A stretch of 64,000 nucleotides of DNA from G963665545 sp963665545 (GCA_963665545.2 CAXXKZ010000015.1:86109-150108), one strand, 5' to 3'; counted from the stretch's first letter, positions 44,738-54,006 are shown. Numbers and translations: made by a program. The notes: generated by a model not told the origin, from the sequence alone.

Positions 44738-45980
44738 TTTCATCCCAGTCGCGGTGGCTGGCTGCCCACAGTCCCACCAGGAACCAGATCAGTGATGAGG
44801 TGTAAGTGCCGTAAATGGCGAAATGCGAATTGAGCGGAAAGAGTATCAACGCCAGCGACAACACATAGGGGAAGGACTCCTGGCGCCCCGCGGGGGTCGC
44901 CACACGCCATCGCCGCCATGCCAGCACGAAACCGGTCAGCAGCCCGATCAGTCCGATGGTGCCGGTGTCCGACATGACTTCCAGCACGACATTATGGGCA
45001 TGGGTGGCGCCGCGGGCGCCACCCGACTTGCGGATATGCGGGTCATTTGCTTCGGCGAAATCAATGTATGCCGTGGAAAATCCGCGCACACCGACGCCGT
45101 TGATCGGTTCTGCACGGTACATGTTCCAGGCGGCCCGGAATATCGGTAGGCGCTCGGATGACGCACGGTCAACGGCAAGTTCCGTGCCCTTGAAAATGTC
45201 CCGCGTGATTTCCAGCCGCTGTTGAAACATCGGTGAAACCAGGTAGCTCATACCCACGACAACCACCAACAGGACCGGGACACTCAGCATGGTGCGTCGC
45301 AATTCACGGTTCTCCCGCTGCACCATCAACGCAGCATAAGTCACCAGCACTATGGCCATCGTGAGCCAGCCCGCCCGCATGCCGGAAATCAAGACTGCCC
45401 CCAGCAGTAAGGTGAAGGTCAGGGCCCAGGCCCAGGGCGGCCACTGGCGGCGTGCGTATTCCAGTGCAATGGGAGACAGCATGGCCAGCGTTGGGCCAAA
45501 AAACTGGTATTTCTTGATGAACAGGGCGTTGAGGCGGTCCGGGTGCATTGCGATGCCGAACAAATCATTGCCAAAAAGCAGCTGAACAAATCCATCGACG
45601 GCCCAGAACAACAGCACGAGGGCTGTCCAGCGCAGCACCCGCCAGCGCGCAGATGGCGGTCGAAGCAATACCGCCATTGACAAGGCGGCTGCCGGAAAGC
45701 GCAGCGAGACGAGGGTTTGGACCCAACTCTTGCCAGGGTCAACAGCGTCCACACTGGAGAAAACCATCGGTAGCCAATAACAAAGGTACAGCGGAACCAC
45801 GAGCGCTGCCGCGCTACGAATCTGCCTCCGGTAATCAATGGAGCGGGCCAGAAAAGGCAGGGAGAGGGCAAACAGGGACAGTGGGATCTCAGACAGCCGG
45901 GCAAACGGGAGCAGCGCAATAAAGGCGACGGCAAGGACGCTTGGCCATTCGCTTTGCAATTTTCGCAGCAGCATTCTCAT
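44703..45980 (-). CDS. O-antigen ligase / Wzy_C family membrane protein
   Basis: A 425-residue polytopic inner-membrane protein with about 10-12 segments. The large periplasmic loop near the C-terminus holds the Wzy_C marks INGVGVRGFSTAY and THAHNVVLEVMSDTGTIG. It most likely ligates O-antigen or another glycan to the lipid A core (WaaL) or polymerises repeat units (Wzy); the two are not separable by sequence alone. It is preceded by a glycosyltransferase gene 6 bases upstream in the same operon. Confidence 0.87.
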   Translation of the reverse strand: MRMLLRKLQSEWPSVLAVAFIALLPFARLSEIPLSLFALSLPFLARSIDYRRQIRSAAALVVPLYLCYWLPMVFSSVDAVDPGKSWVQTLVSLRFPAAALSMAVLLRPPSARWRVLRWTALVLLFWAVDGFVQLLFGNDLFGIAMHPDRLNALFIKKYQFFGPTLAMLSPIALEYARRQWPPWAWALTFTLLLGAVLISGMRAGWLTMAIVLVTYAALMVQRENRELRRTMLSVPVLLVVVVGMSYLVSPMFQQRLEITRDIFKGTELAVDRASSERLPIFRAAWNMYRAEPINGVGVRGFSTAYIDFAEANDPHIRKSGGARGATHAHNVVLEVMSDTGTIGLIGLLTGFVLAWRRWRVATPAGRQESFPYVLSLALILFPLNSHFAIYGTYTSSLIWFLVGLWAASHRDWDEIRPKRSAPPRK

Positions 45981-45986
45981 CGGGTA

Positions 45987-47096
45987 TTATCCTGGCCGGC
46001 CGCACACGGTTTCGTATAGCGCCAGCGTTTTTTGCATGGATTCATTCAGCCCGAAATCCCGGCTTTGGGCAACCTCGGGTCGTTGTTCGAGAAATTCACG
46101 GGTTTTTTGCTCCAGCGCCTGACGATCATCTGGCACAACACGGCCACCGGGAAACATCTTTTCCAGCACCTCGGCGACTCCACCATGATTCCAGCCAATC
46201 ACCGGCACACCGAGGTGAAGCGCCTCCGGCACCGTCCGTCCGAAAGCCTCGGGCGGATCACTGCACAGGCTCAATACGATGGCGGAAATGGCCATCCAAT
46301 CGCGGATATCCAGCCGCGTACCGGCAAAGGTGATGCGGTCCAAGACGCCATATCGCTGGGCCAGCCCCTCGAGTTCATCGCGGTATCTGGAGTCGGGTTT
46401 TGCCGCCCCGATAACGATGCCATGGATCCGCGCATAATCCCCGGATAGCGCGGCGATCAGTTCGATGAAATCAACGTGCCCCTTGTAGCGGGACAGCCGG
46501 CCGGGCAGGCACAGTATCGTCTTGCCGGCAATGGCCGGAAATTCGGCCTGTACCGATTTCAGCCAGCCGGCCTCAGGGCGGTGCCCGTGGGTAAAGACCA
46601 GGCGATCAATGCCCCCGTAAATGCGCGACACACGCGAAGAATCGGTGGCCGGATAATGTCTCAGAATGTAGTCGAGGACGTGATCGGATACCGCGATCAC
46701 CGCTTTACCGCTGGCCATCACGGCGCTATATGGGCTGATCGAATAGTGGCCGTGCACGGTGGTGACAAAGACCGGCCGGGCTGCGTGGGGCAGGCGACGA
46801 ATGGCCAGGCGACAGATCCAGGCCGGCAGGCGGGAATGGGCGTGGACAATGTCAGGTTGCTCGTCCGCCAGCCATTTGGCAAGGCGGCCGATGTACTTCA
46901 AAGTGGCGAGCCGCTTCTTGCCGATGGGCCAGTCAAGCCGGGCAACAGAACGCGCTTCCAGCCGCTCAGCCAACGGCCCATCTGCAGCCACGACGGTTGT
47001 CTGGTGGCCATGATCATGAAGAAATTCGGCCAGTTCCGTGGCGACCAGTTCAGAGCCGCCGATGTTCATCGAGACTAACGCCTGCACCACATGCAT
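45987..47096 (-). CDS. Family 4 glycosyltransferase
   Basis: A 369-residue GT-B transferase, probably for LPS core or O-antigen sugars. The N-terminal domain shows SMNIGGSELVATELAEFLHDHGH and DIVHAHSRLPAW. The C-terminal donor domain shows ILCLPGRLSRYKGHVDFIELIA and the E-x7-E motif in PEAFGRTVPEALHLGVPVIGW. It is first gene of an operon with the ligase. Donor and acceptor are unknown. Confidence 0.9.
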   Translation of the reverse strand: MHVVQALVSMNIGGSELVATELAEFLHDHGHQTTVVAADGPLAERLEARSVARLDWPIGKKRLATLKYIGRLAKWLADEQPDIVHAHSRLPAWICRLAIRRLPHAARPVFVTTVHGHYSISPYSAVMASGKAVIAVSDHVLDYILRHYPATDSSRVSRIYGGIDRLVFTHGHRPEAGWLKSVQAEFPAIAGKTILCLPGRLSRYKGHVDFIELIAALSGDYARIHGIVIGAAKPDSRYRDELEGLAQRYGVLDRITFAGTRLDIRDWMAISAIVLSLCSDPPEAFGRTVPEALHLGVPVIGWNHGGVAEVLEKMFPGGRVVPDDRQALEQKTREFLEQRPEVAQSRDFGLNESMQKTLALYETVCGRPG

Positions 47097-47145
47097 GATC
47101 AGTCAACCGAAAGTCTGATGAATCCGACGTCGCGCGCAGGACGGG

Positions 47146-47355
47146 TCAGTCGGACAGGTAGTAGTTGGCGCTGCAATACGGGCAAATCGCTTCGCCTGTT
47201 TTCTCAATCGGCAGGTAAACGCGAGGATGCGAGTTCCACAGCTTTTGTTCCGGCGTTGGGCAGGACAGGGGGAGGTCCTTGCGGCTGACCTCATAGCTGT
47301 TCTGGTCGTTGGCCTGGGCCAGCTTGGGATTTGCTGCATCGGTTGAATGTGTCAC
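47146..47355 (-). CDS. CHCC-type zinc-finger protein
   Basis: A 69-residue protein whose C-terminal half carries the CHCC zinc site (LSCPTPEQKLWNSHPRVYLP then AICPYCSANYYL), related to the mitochondrial complex I subunit NDUFS6 domain. Small bacterial members commonly sit near glnE or LPS genes, as here. The role is unknown. Confidence 0.88.
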   Translation of the reverse strand: MTHSTDAANPKLAQANDQNSYEVSRKDLPLSCPTPEQKLWNSHPRVYLPIEKTGEAICPYCSANYYLSD

Positions 47356-47419
47356 GACTGTTCTCCAGGTTCAGGGCCTTCTCGCGGCTGTCTATTTTAC
47401 TTAGACTCCATTGTGCAGA

Positions 47420-50200
47420 TCAATCAGAGTTGCTGCCCGGGTCGCAACCTGGGTTGCTGTCATCGGCGGCATGGAACAGCGATCGGTAGACTGCAGCGGA
47501 GATGGATGTGCCTATTGTGGCAGATTCGTCTGCGGCTGACGCGTTGCCACCCAACAGCGCCATTAATCGGGCCTGCCTTAGGGCGATCATCGTTGTGATC
47601 AGCTCCCGGGCTGTGGTCGCGTCAAGCCAGCCAACCTGTTGCAGTGTCCTCAACTGGCCAGCCGTATTGGTTTCAGCCAGCAATTCCGCCTGATTCGGAG
47701 TCAGGCTCAGCACCCCCAGTTGAGCGATGAACTCGATATCGATCAGGCCCCCGAGCCGGTGTTTTGAAGACACCGTATCGCCCTGATGTGCTGATCTCAT
47801 TTTCGCACGCATTTCACCCAGGGCTTCGATGACCACTGGCGCTGCGATGGGACGCTGCAATGCTGCGCGCCGCACAGCGTCGTATTTTCCTGCCATCGTC
47901 TCATCACCCGCCACGAAACGAGCGCGCGTCAATGCCTGGCGTTCCCACAGCCAGGCATCATTGAGCTGATAGGACTCGAACGCGGCTATTGAACTGACCA
48001 AAGCGCCGGCCCGGCCGTTGGGCCGCAATCTCGTATCCGCCGCATACAATCGCCCCGAAGGGGTGCTCGCGGTCAGAAAGCTGAGCATTCTCTGGGCCAG
48101 CCGGCCAAACCAGCGCGGCGCGTCCAGCGGGCGTCTGCCATCGGAACGCCGGGTTCCGGCCTGGAACAAAAATACCAGGTCCAGATCTGAATCGTAGCCA
48201 AGCTCCCTTGCGCCGAGCGTGCCGTAGCCAATCACTGCGATGCCGGCAATACCGCCATCTGGTTGCGGACCGGCGAGGTCACCGTGCCGATGACGAATCT
48301 CTTCCGCCGCAAGCAACATGACACCCCTGATCATACTGTCGGCCAGGACTGAAAGTATGGACAGCACTTCATCGCTCCGGATTACGCCGCGCAAGTGTGC
48401 CACGGCAACCCTCAACATGGTGGCCTGCTTCAAGTGGTTGAGGTTGTCCAGCCGCGCCTCGGTATCGGTCGATATCGTCAGGATGCGGGAAATGCTCTGT
48501 TGCAATTCACCCGGCGCAGGAAGCTGGCGCCCCAGGGATGGGTCGATCAATTCATCCAGAAGCGCCGGGTACCGTATGACCTTATCGGCGATCCAGCGGC
48601 TGCGCGAAAACAGGTCGAGCAATCGGTCAATGGCCGGGGTGTGCTGCACCAGCAAAATGAGGTAGCCGCTGCGCCGCGTAATGGCAACGACCAGATCGAA
48701 AACGCGCGCCAGGGCGGTTGGATCGAGCGAGGCCCGGTCAATGCGCTCCAGCAAGACCGGTATGAACCGATCCAGTCGCCGGCGAGCCCGATCGCTGGGT
48801 ACCTGACGCTGCAGCCGCTGCATGAAATCCTCTCGAGGCCCGAGACTAAGTTGTTGTAATTCTGAATTCGCTGCCTGCATATCCTCACGCATACCACGCC
48901 ACATGGTGGTCCAGCGTGATTGTTCTTCGGGCTCCGGCAGCGAAGGAAAAATGCTCTGAAAGTGGCCGGTAACACGGTCTCGAACCAGGGCGAGCTGAGC
49001 CTGCAGGGTGTTCGGACTATCAAGTCGCATCGCCCGCACAATGCGCAATAAATCATCGCCGTGTGGCAGTTGGTGTACCTGCTGGTCGTGCAGGCCTTGT
49101 ACGCGATTTTCCAGTTTGCGCATAAATGTGTAGTCACTGCGAAGCTCTGCGGCCGAGGTCGCCTCGATCAGGTCCAGACTCTCAATTTGGTTCAGTGACT
49201 GTGCCAGGGTCTGGGTTTGCAGTTCCAATTCGCGCCCACCGCGCAGCAGCTGAAATGTTTGGGCAAGAAATTCAATTTCCCGGATTCCACCAGGGCCACG
49301 CTTGATGTCGTCGAGGCGGTCACTGCGTTCGGCATCGGCGCGGACACTGGCGTGCATTTCCTGCAAGGCCTCGATCGCACCAAAATCAATGTACCTACGA
49401 TAAATAAAAGGTGAGAGTCTTTGCATCAACCGGGCACCGGCATCGATGTCCCCCGCCACCAGGCGGGCCTTGACCAAGGCATAACGTTCCCAATCGCGGC
49501 CTTCGCGTTGGTAGTATTGCTCCATCGCCGCAAAACTGGCGGCGATGGGGCCTGCCTGACCGAAAGGCCGAAGGCGGGTATCGACCCTGAAACAGAAACC
49601 ATCTTCAGTGATGTCAGACAGACTGTTGATGACGGCGCGGGCCAGTCGGGAAAAGAAGACCTCATTGGAAATTTTGCGTGGACCATCGCATTGGCCATTG
49701 CGCGGAAAGGCAAAAATGATGTCAATATCCGAGGATAGATTCAGTTCTTTGCCGCCGAGCTTGCCCATGCCGATCACGACCAGCCGCTGTGCGGTCTTGT
49801 GCTCGTCCCGTGGACGGCCAAATTTCCGAGCCAGCTTCTGATCGTGGTAAGCGACTGTGGCTTCAAGGCACAGCTCGGCCAATACCGTCATATCGCCAAG
49901 GGTTTCTCCCAAAGGCGCCAGGCCGCACAAGTCGCGCCAGACGATTCGCAACATCTCCTGGTTACGAAAGCGCCGCAATGCGATGTCCAGCTTGAATTCA
50001 CCAACCCATTGTCCCAGACGAACATTCGATGGCCCTGTGCTGCTGTCGAGGCGGCCATCCTCTGACAGTGTGGTTTGCCATTGTGGATGACGGGCCATCA
50101 GGGCAGACGCGAAGGGGCTGCAGTCCTGTACATGGACAAGCCGCTGCTCTGACGGGAGCGCGGCGTCGGTGTGTAGCAGCCAATGGGTTCCGCTCGACAT
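47420..50200 (-). CDS. glnE: Glutamine synthetase adenylyltransferase/adenylyl-removing enzyme
   Basis: A 926-residue bifunctional regulator that adenylylates and deadenylylates glutamine synthetase in response to PII. The ATG at 50200 (MSSGTHWLLHTDAALPS) is chosen; the frame continues to 50308 but the extra basic stretch overlaps a hairpin cluster and looks non-coding. Two nucleotidyltransferase domains are visible: GMGKLGGKELNLSSDIDIIFAF (deadenylylase half) and GYGTLGARELGYDSDLDLVFLF (adenylylase half), each followed by RLRPFGQAG or RLRPNGRAG. E. coli GlnE has 946 residues. Confidence 0.95.
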   Translation of the reverse strand: MSSGTHWLLHTDAALPSEQRLVHVQDCSPFASALMARHPQWQTTLSEDGRLDSSTGPSNVRLGQWVGEFKLDIALRRFRNQEMLRIVWRDLCGLAPLGETLGDMTVLAELCLEATVAYHDQKLARKFGRPRDEHKTAQRLVVIGMGKLGGKELNLSSDIDIIFAFPRNGQCDGPRKISNEVFFSRLARAVINSLSDITEDGFCFRVDTRLRPFGQAGPIAASFAAMEQYYQREGRDWERYALVKARLVAGDIDAGARLMQRLSPFIYRRYIDFGAIEALQEMHASVRADAERSDRLDDIKRGPGGIREIEFLAQTFQLLRGGRELELQTQTLAQSLNQIESLDLIEATSAAELRSDYTFMRKLENRVQGLHDQQVHQLPHGDDLLRIVRAMRLDSPNTLQAQLALVRDRVTGHFQSIFPSLPEPEEQSRWTTMWRGMREDMQAANSELQQLSLGPREDFMQRLQRQVPSDRARRRLDRFIPVLLERIDRASLDPTALARVFDLVVAITRRSGYLILLVQHTPAIDRLLDLFSRSRWIADKVIRYPALLDELIDPSLGRQLPAPGELQQSISRILTISTDTEARLDNLNHLKQATMLRVAVAHLRGVIRSDEVLSILSVLADSMIRGVMLLAAEEIRHRHGDLAGPQPDGGIAGIAVIGYGTLGARELGYDSDLDLVFLFQAGTRRSDGRRPLDAPRWFGRLAQRMLSFLTASTPSGRLYAADTRLRPNGRAGALVSSIAAFESYQLNDAWLWERQALTRARFVAGDETMAGKYDAVRRAALQRPIAAPVVIEALGEMRAKMRSAHQGDTVSSKHRLGGLIDIEFIAQLGVLSLTPNQAELLAETNTAGQLRTLQQVGWLDATTARELITTMIALRQARLMALLGGNASAADESATIGTSISAAVYRSLFHAADDSNPGCDPGSNSD

Positions 50201-50217
50201 CGTTGGAAGTATATAAT

Positions 50218-50400
50218 GAGTTTCGCTTGCCTTCTTTCGCCTTTGGCGAAAACCGGCTGCTCTCAACGGCGTTGAATTGAGTCTGGCTTTGCCAGACATG
50301 GCCGGCAAACGAGAAAGGTATGGTTTCGCCTTAAGCGAAGAAGTGCCAGTGCCGAGCCAAGCATTCTGCTCGAGTTTCGCTTGTCTTCATTCGCCTTCGG
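50218..50400. repeat. Direct repeat and cluster of short hairpins upstream of glnE
   Basis: A 29-base unit starting GAGTTTCGCTTG occurs at 50218-50246 and 50372-50400 with three differences. Between them are two perfect 7-base-pair hairpins with TTT loops, TTTCGCC-TTT-GGCGAAA (50235-50251) and GTCTGGC-TTT-GCCAGAC (50281-50297), and a weaker TTCGC/GCGAA pair near 50324-50338. The block separates glnE (leftward) from the 52-residue membrane protein (rightward). Confidence 0.75.
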
Positions 50401-50444
50401 AGCCGTACTTCAGACTGAAGCCTTTTACGATTCAGGAGATATAA

Positions 50445-50603
50445 ATGGCCACAAAACACGTTTCGACCATCGGCTGGCAAGGCTTCAGCTTTGGTTCAGC
50501 CCTCGCTATGGTGATCTCGTTCAGTGTCAACAAATCTGTTGGCTGGGCGATCCTTCATGGCTTGTTTTCCTGGTTTTACGTGATCTACTACGCTTTTTTT
50601 TGA
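50445..50603 (+). CDS. Putative 52-residue small membrane protein
   Basis: ATG 50445 follows AGGAG at good spacing. The product begins MATKHVSTIGWQGFSFGSAL and has two hydrophobic stretches, AMVISFSV and, after NKSVG, WAILHGLFSWFYVIYYAFF, with many aromatic residues. It could be a two-helix hairpin or a re-entrant plus one helix. The stop abuts the convergent porin gene by one base. Composition and ribosome site argue for a real gene. No function can be assigned. Confidence 0.7.
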   Translation: MATKHVSTIGWQGFSFGSALAMVISFSVNKSVGWAILHGLFSWFYVIYYAFF

Positions 50604-51254
50604 TCAGAAATCAAACGATTTAGAGAGGATCAGAATGAGGTGGGTGTCGGATTTTCCACCCAGCAGTGTGGCATCGCTGTGGATGATGGCAAGGGTGTAG
50701 TCTAAAATGTGCGTTTCCTGTGCTGTCAGCGTGTTGCCATAGCCTGCCTCATAATAACTGCCGTCGAAATCATCGGCGAAGCTGCCAATTTTTCCATATA
50801 TACCCCCAAATTCGGCAGTGATCGAGTAGAATTGATAATCCAGCGTAGGACCATCAAAATTCTTGTAATACCCTAACTCCACGTCAAAAGTGAACCACTT
50901 CCAGCCTAGCCCGAAGTTGGTTTCGAGGTATTCGTCGTCAAAATCCCCGGTGTAGGTGTACCAGGTGCCACCCACGCTGAAGCTGAATTCGCCTGCGTCA
51001 AAGGCATAGCCGCCGTAGAAATCGACTTCAAGTCCATCACCCACATCGGCTGCCCAGGTGCCAAGATTAAACCCGCCGCCTTGCAGGTCCAGCCCGCCAA
51101 AGGCAGAGGACGTCTTCTGCGGAATGCCGCGGTAGATGTATTCACTGTTCCAGCCGATATTGGCAGAGACATCTGCGGCCCGGAGGCTGGCGGCGGGCAG
51201 GCTGATCATGCCCAGTGCAACGAGCAGGGCTGGCTTCATGGCAGGCAAGGTCAT
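50604..51254 (-). CDS. TorF-family putative outer-membrane porin
   Basis: A 216-residue protein from ATG 51254 (GGAG upstream), with a signal peptide ending near LRAAD. The body alternates as a beta-barrel and carries the family opening VSANIGWNSEYIYRGIPQKTS and the late DYTLAIIHSDATLL strand. It ends with Phe (KSFDF), as outer-membrane proteins do for BAM recognition. The transported solute is unknown. Confidence 0.85.
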   Translation of the reverse strand: MTLPAMKPALLVALGMISLPAASLRAADVSANIGWNSEYIYRGIPQKTSSAFGGLDLQGGGFNLGTWAADVGDGLEVDFYGGYAFDAGEFSFSVGGTWYTYTGDFDDEYLETNFGLGWKWFTFDVELGYYKNFDGPTLDYQFYSITAEFGGIYGKIGSFADDFDGSYYEAGYGNTLTAQETHILDYTLAIIHSDATLLGGKSDTHLILILSKSFDF

Positions 51255-51559
51255 TGTCTCGTACTCCGTCTCAGTGGGGTGTCTGATTGCCGCGAAAACG
51301 CGGCCCATCTACTGATCAGCACGATTCATGCCAGAAAATAAAACCTAATATAAACAAACAGATGAACGCCACTTTGCAAGGTGTCAGTGGGTGCGCCTGC
51401 TTCAGGCTGGGGCGATCTGAAAAATCAATGCACCGCGGCGGCGCAAGGGGGTCTTGTCGTGCAACATTTATCCCGGCCAAAAGAAAACCCCGCCGGGGCG
51501 GGGTTTTCGCTGTAACACCCTGGGTAACACCCCGGGTGACACCATCAGCGGGGATTGAT
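51255..51559. other. 305-base gap between porin gene and groEL
   Basis: Apart from the groEL terminator (51484-51506) I see no gene. A frame running rightward from 51287 into groEL is a shadow without recognisable sequence. The porin promoter should lie just to the right of 51254, but no clear hexamers stand out. Confidence 0.5.
51484..51506. terminator. Rho-independent terminator of groESL
   Basis: AAAACCCCGCC/GGCGGGGTTTT forms a strong GC stem with A and T runs on both sides, so it can act in both directions. It lies 54 bases after the groEL stop. Confidence 0.88.
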
Positions 51560-53203
51560 TTACATCATGCCGCCCATACCACCCATGCCGCCCATATCAC
51601 CACCACCAGGCATCGGCAGATCTTCCTTCGGAAGTTCAGCCACCATGGCCTCGGTGGTAATCATCAGCCCGGCAACCGATGCGGCGTTCTGCAATGCAGA
51701 GCGAACCACTTTGGTTGGGTCGAGGATGCCGGCCTCAATCATATCTTCGTACTCGTCAGTGGCCGCGTTGTAACCGAAGTTGCCTTCGCCGTCCTTGACC
51801 TTGTTAAGCACAACTGATCCTTCTGCGCCGGCGTTGATGACGATCTGGCGCAGCGGCTCTTCTAAAGCGCGCCGGGCAATGGCAACACCCACGGCTTGAT
51901 CTTCGTTGTCGACTTTCAGCGATTCGAGAGATGTCAGTGCACGAACGAGGGCAACACCACCGCCGGGAACAACACCTTCTTCAACCGCCGCTCGAGTTGC
52001 GTGCAGGGCGTCTTCAACGCGCGCCTTCTTTTCCTTCATCTCCACTTCAGTAGCGGCGCCTACCTTGATGACGGCAACTCCGCCGGCCAGCTTGGCGACA
52101 CGCTCCTGCAGTTTCTCGCGATCATAATCGGAAGTGGCTTCCTCGATCTGGGCGCGAATCTGGTTGACGCGGCCTTCGATCAGTTCGGTACCGCCAGCGC
52201 CATCGATGATGGTGGTGTTTTCCTTTGTGATCTGAATCTTCTTGGCTGAACCGAGATCTTCCAGCGAAGCCTTCTCCAGGCTCAGGCCCACTTCTTCTGA
52301 AATCACCGTACCGCCAGTCAGGGTGGCGATGTCTTCCAGCATGGCCTTGCGGCGATCACCGAATCCGGGCGCCTTGACGGCGGCCACCTTGACGATGCCG
52401 CGCAGGTTGTTGACCACCAGCGTCGCCAGGGCTTCACCCTCGATATCTTCTGCAATGATCAGCAGTGAGTTGCCTGCCTTGGCCACGCCTTCCAGTACCG
52501 GCAGCAGATCACGAACGTTGCTGATTTTCTTGTCGTGCAACAAAACTGCAGGACTCTCCAGTTCAACACTCATGGTGGACTGGTCATTGATGAAGTAAGG
52601 CGACAGGTAGCCGCGATCAAACTGCATGCCCTCGACCACGTCCAGTTCATTGGACAGGCCTGAAGCGTCTTCGACCGTGATTACGCCTTCCTTGCCCACC
52701 TTGTTCATGGCTTCGGCAATGAGTTCGCCGACTTCGGTGTCGGCGTTGGCTGAAATCGAGCCAACCTGCGCAATCGCGCTGCTGTCGGTGCAGGGTGTGG
52801 ACTGGTCTTTGAGGGACTCGACTGCGCTGATAACAGCCTTGTCGATGCCGCGTTTAAGATCCATCGGATTCATCCCGGCGGCCACGGCCTTGAGGCCCTC
52901 GCGCAGCATGGACTGGGCCAGCACTGTAGCGGTGGTGGTCCCGTCACCCGCCACGTCAGAGGTCTTGGAAGCCACTTCCTTGACCATTTGTGCGCCCATG
53001 TTTTCGAACTTGTTGTCGAGCTCAATTTCCTTGGCCACAGAAACCCCGTCTTTGGTAACGGTGGGTGCGCCGAAGCTCTTGTCGAGAACGACATTACGGC
53101 CCTTGGGGCCCAGTGTTATCTTGACCGCATTGGCCAGAATATTCACACCCGCCATCATTTTGTTACGGGCGTCTTCTCCAAATCGTATGTCTTTAGCACT
53201 CAT
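51560..53203 (-). CDS. groL: Chaperonin GroEL (60 kDa)
   Basis: A 547-residue chaperonin forming the two-ring ATP-driven folding chamber. It starts MSAKDIRFGEDARNKMMAGVNILA, has the ATP-site segments TLGPKGRNVVLDKSFG and AGDGTTTATVLAQ, the apical segment EDIEGEALATLVVNN, and the flexible GGM tail (GGMGGMGGMM). It is the second gene of groES-groEL, 60 bases downstream of groES. Confidence 0.99.
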   Translation of the reverse strand: MSAKDIRFGEDARNKMMAGVNILANAVKITLGPKGRNVVLDKSFGAPTVTKDGVSVAKEIELDNKFENMGAQMVKEVASKTSDVAGDGTTTATVLAQSMLREGLKAVAAGMNPMDLKRGIDKAVISAVESLKDQSTPCTDSSAIAQVGSISANADTEVGELIAEAMNKVGKEGVITVEDASGLSNELDVVEGMQFDRGYLSPYFINDQSTMSVELESPAVLLHDKKISNVRDLLPVLEGVAKAGNSLLIIAEDIEGEALATLVVNNLRGIVKVAAVKAPGFGDRRKAMLEDIATLTGGTVISEEVGLSLEKASLEDLGSAKKIQITKENTTIIDGAGGTELIEGRVNQIRAQIEEATSDYDREKLQERVAKLAGGVAVIKVGAATEVEMKEKKARVEDALHATRAAVEEGVVPGGGVALVRALTSLESLKVDNEDQAVGVAIARRALEEPLRQIVINAGAEGSVVLNKVKDGEGNFGYNAATDEYEDMIEAGILDPTKVVRSALQNAASVAGLMITTEAMVAELPKEDLPMPGGGDMGGMGGMGGMM

Positions 53204-53263
53204 TGTCTAATTCCTCAGATATACATATACGCTGTTGCGAATTCCAATAATTCAAATGGCCTT

Positions 53264-53554
53264 TCAGCCTTCGATAACGGCCATGATGTCGTCTTCGCGC
53301 ATGACAAGCAGTTCTTCGCCATCCACCTTGACTTCAGTGCCGCCGTACTTGCCGAACAACACGGTGTCGCCAACTTTTACGTCGAGGCCGCGCTGGTCGC
53401 CATTGTCGAGCACTTTGCCATTACCTACTGCCAACACTTCTCCGCGTATCGGCTTCTCTGTTGCATTGTCAGGAATTACGATGCCGCCCGAGGACAGCTT
53501 TTCTTCTTCCATACGCTTGACAATCACACGATCGTGCAAAGGACGAAGTTTCAT
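53264..53554 (-). CDS. groS: Co-chaperonin GroES (10 kDa)
   Basis: A 96-residue lid of the GroEL chamber: MKLRPLHDRVIVKRMEEEK, the mobile loop EEEKLSSGGIVIPDNATEKP, and the C-terminal VDGEELLVMREDDIMAVIEG. First gene of the heat-shock operon under the sigma-32 promoter at 53664-53692. Confidence 0.99.
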   Translation of the reverse strand: MKLRPLHDRVIVKRMEEEKLSSGGIVIPDNATEKPIRGEVLAVGNGKVLDNGDQRGLDVKVGDTVLFGKYGGTEVKVDGEELLVMREDDIMAVIEG

Positions 53555-53663
53555 TCAGATTCTCCCAAAAAAATCGAACCAGTTAGAATAGCCAGCCGGG
53601 CAGGCCCGGTTGGCGCACATTGTGTCTGTAATGGTTTTCACCATTCATACAGCCTGCTTGCTC

Positions 53664-53692
53664 AGTTGGGGATAAGGCCCTTGCATTTCAAG
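53664..53692 (-). promoter_or_regulatory. Sigma-32 heat-shock promoter of groES-groEL
   Basis: On the minus strand CTTGAAA (53692-53686), 14-base spacer, CCCCAACT (53671-53664). This fits the RpoH consensus CTTGAAA-N13-15-CCCCATNT, 110 bases upstream of groES. No CIRCE inverted repeat is seen, so control is probably RpoH rather than HrcA. Confidence 0.8.
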
Positions 53693-53835
53693 GGGAAATG
53701 CAAAACTTTGATCATTCGAAAACGGCGTCAGGCAGGGGTTTGAGCACGCGTTACTCTCCTCGGCGACCCGACGCACTTACCGCCTTGTGTGATTGCGGTA
53801 GAATCCACTGTCACAGGTCCGCCCCTTCCCCCAGT

Positions 53836-54006
53836 TTCGAGCTCAATGAACGCCGGCCTGCAGCGATGGAATACGCTAAGGGTCCCTGGTTGATTCTGGC
53901 CGGCACCGGCAGTGGTAAAACCCGGGTCATCGTTGAGAAAATTGCGCGGCTGATTCAGCGTCAAGGCACGCCGGCGCCTATGTCTCCTGCATCGCTGCAC
54001 AGCTGA
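53836..54006 (+). pseudogene. Truncated Rep/UvrD-type helicase remnant
   Basis: FELNERRPAAMEYAKGPW, then LILAGTGSGKTRVIVEKIA and RLIQRQG, reproduces the first ~45 residues of Rep helicase, including Walker A GTGSGKT. Similarity stops abruptly at GTPAP, where motif Ia (TFTNKAA) should follow, and the frame ends in the 3' end of the convergent DksA-like gene. No start codon is evident just upstream. This is the 5' scrap of a deleted helicase gene. Confidence 0.75.

Noticed and set aside
51510..51545. GGGTAACACC / GGGTGACACC near-repeat after the groESL terminator
   Set aside because: Too short and imperfect to call as a repeat or regulatory element.
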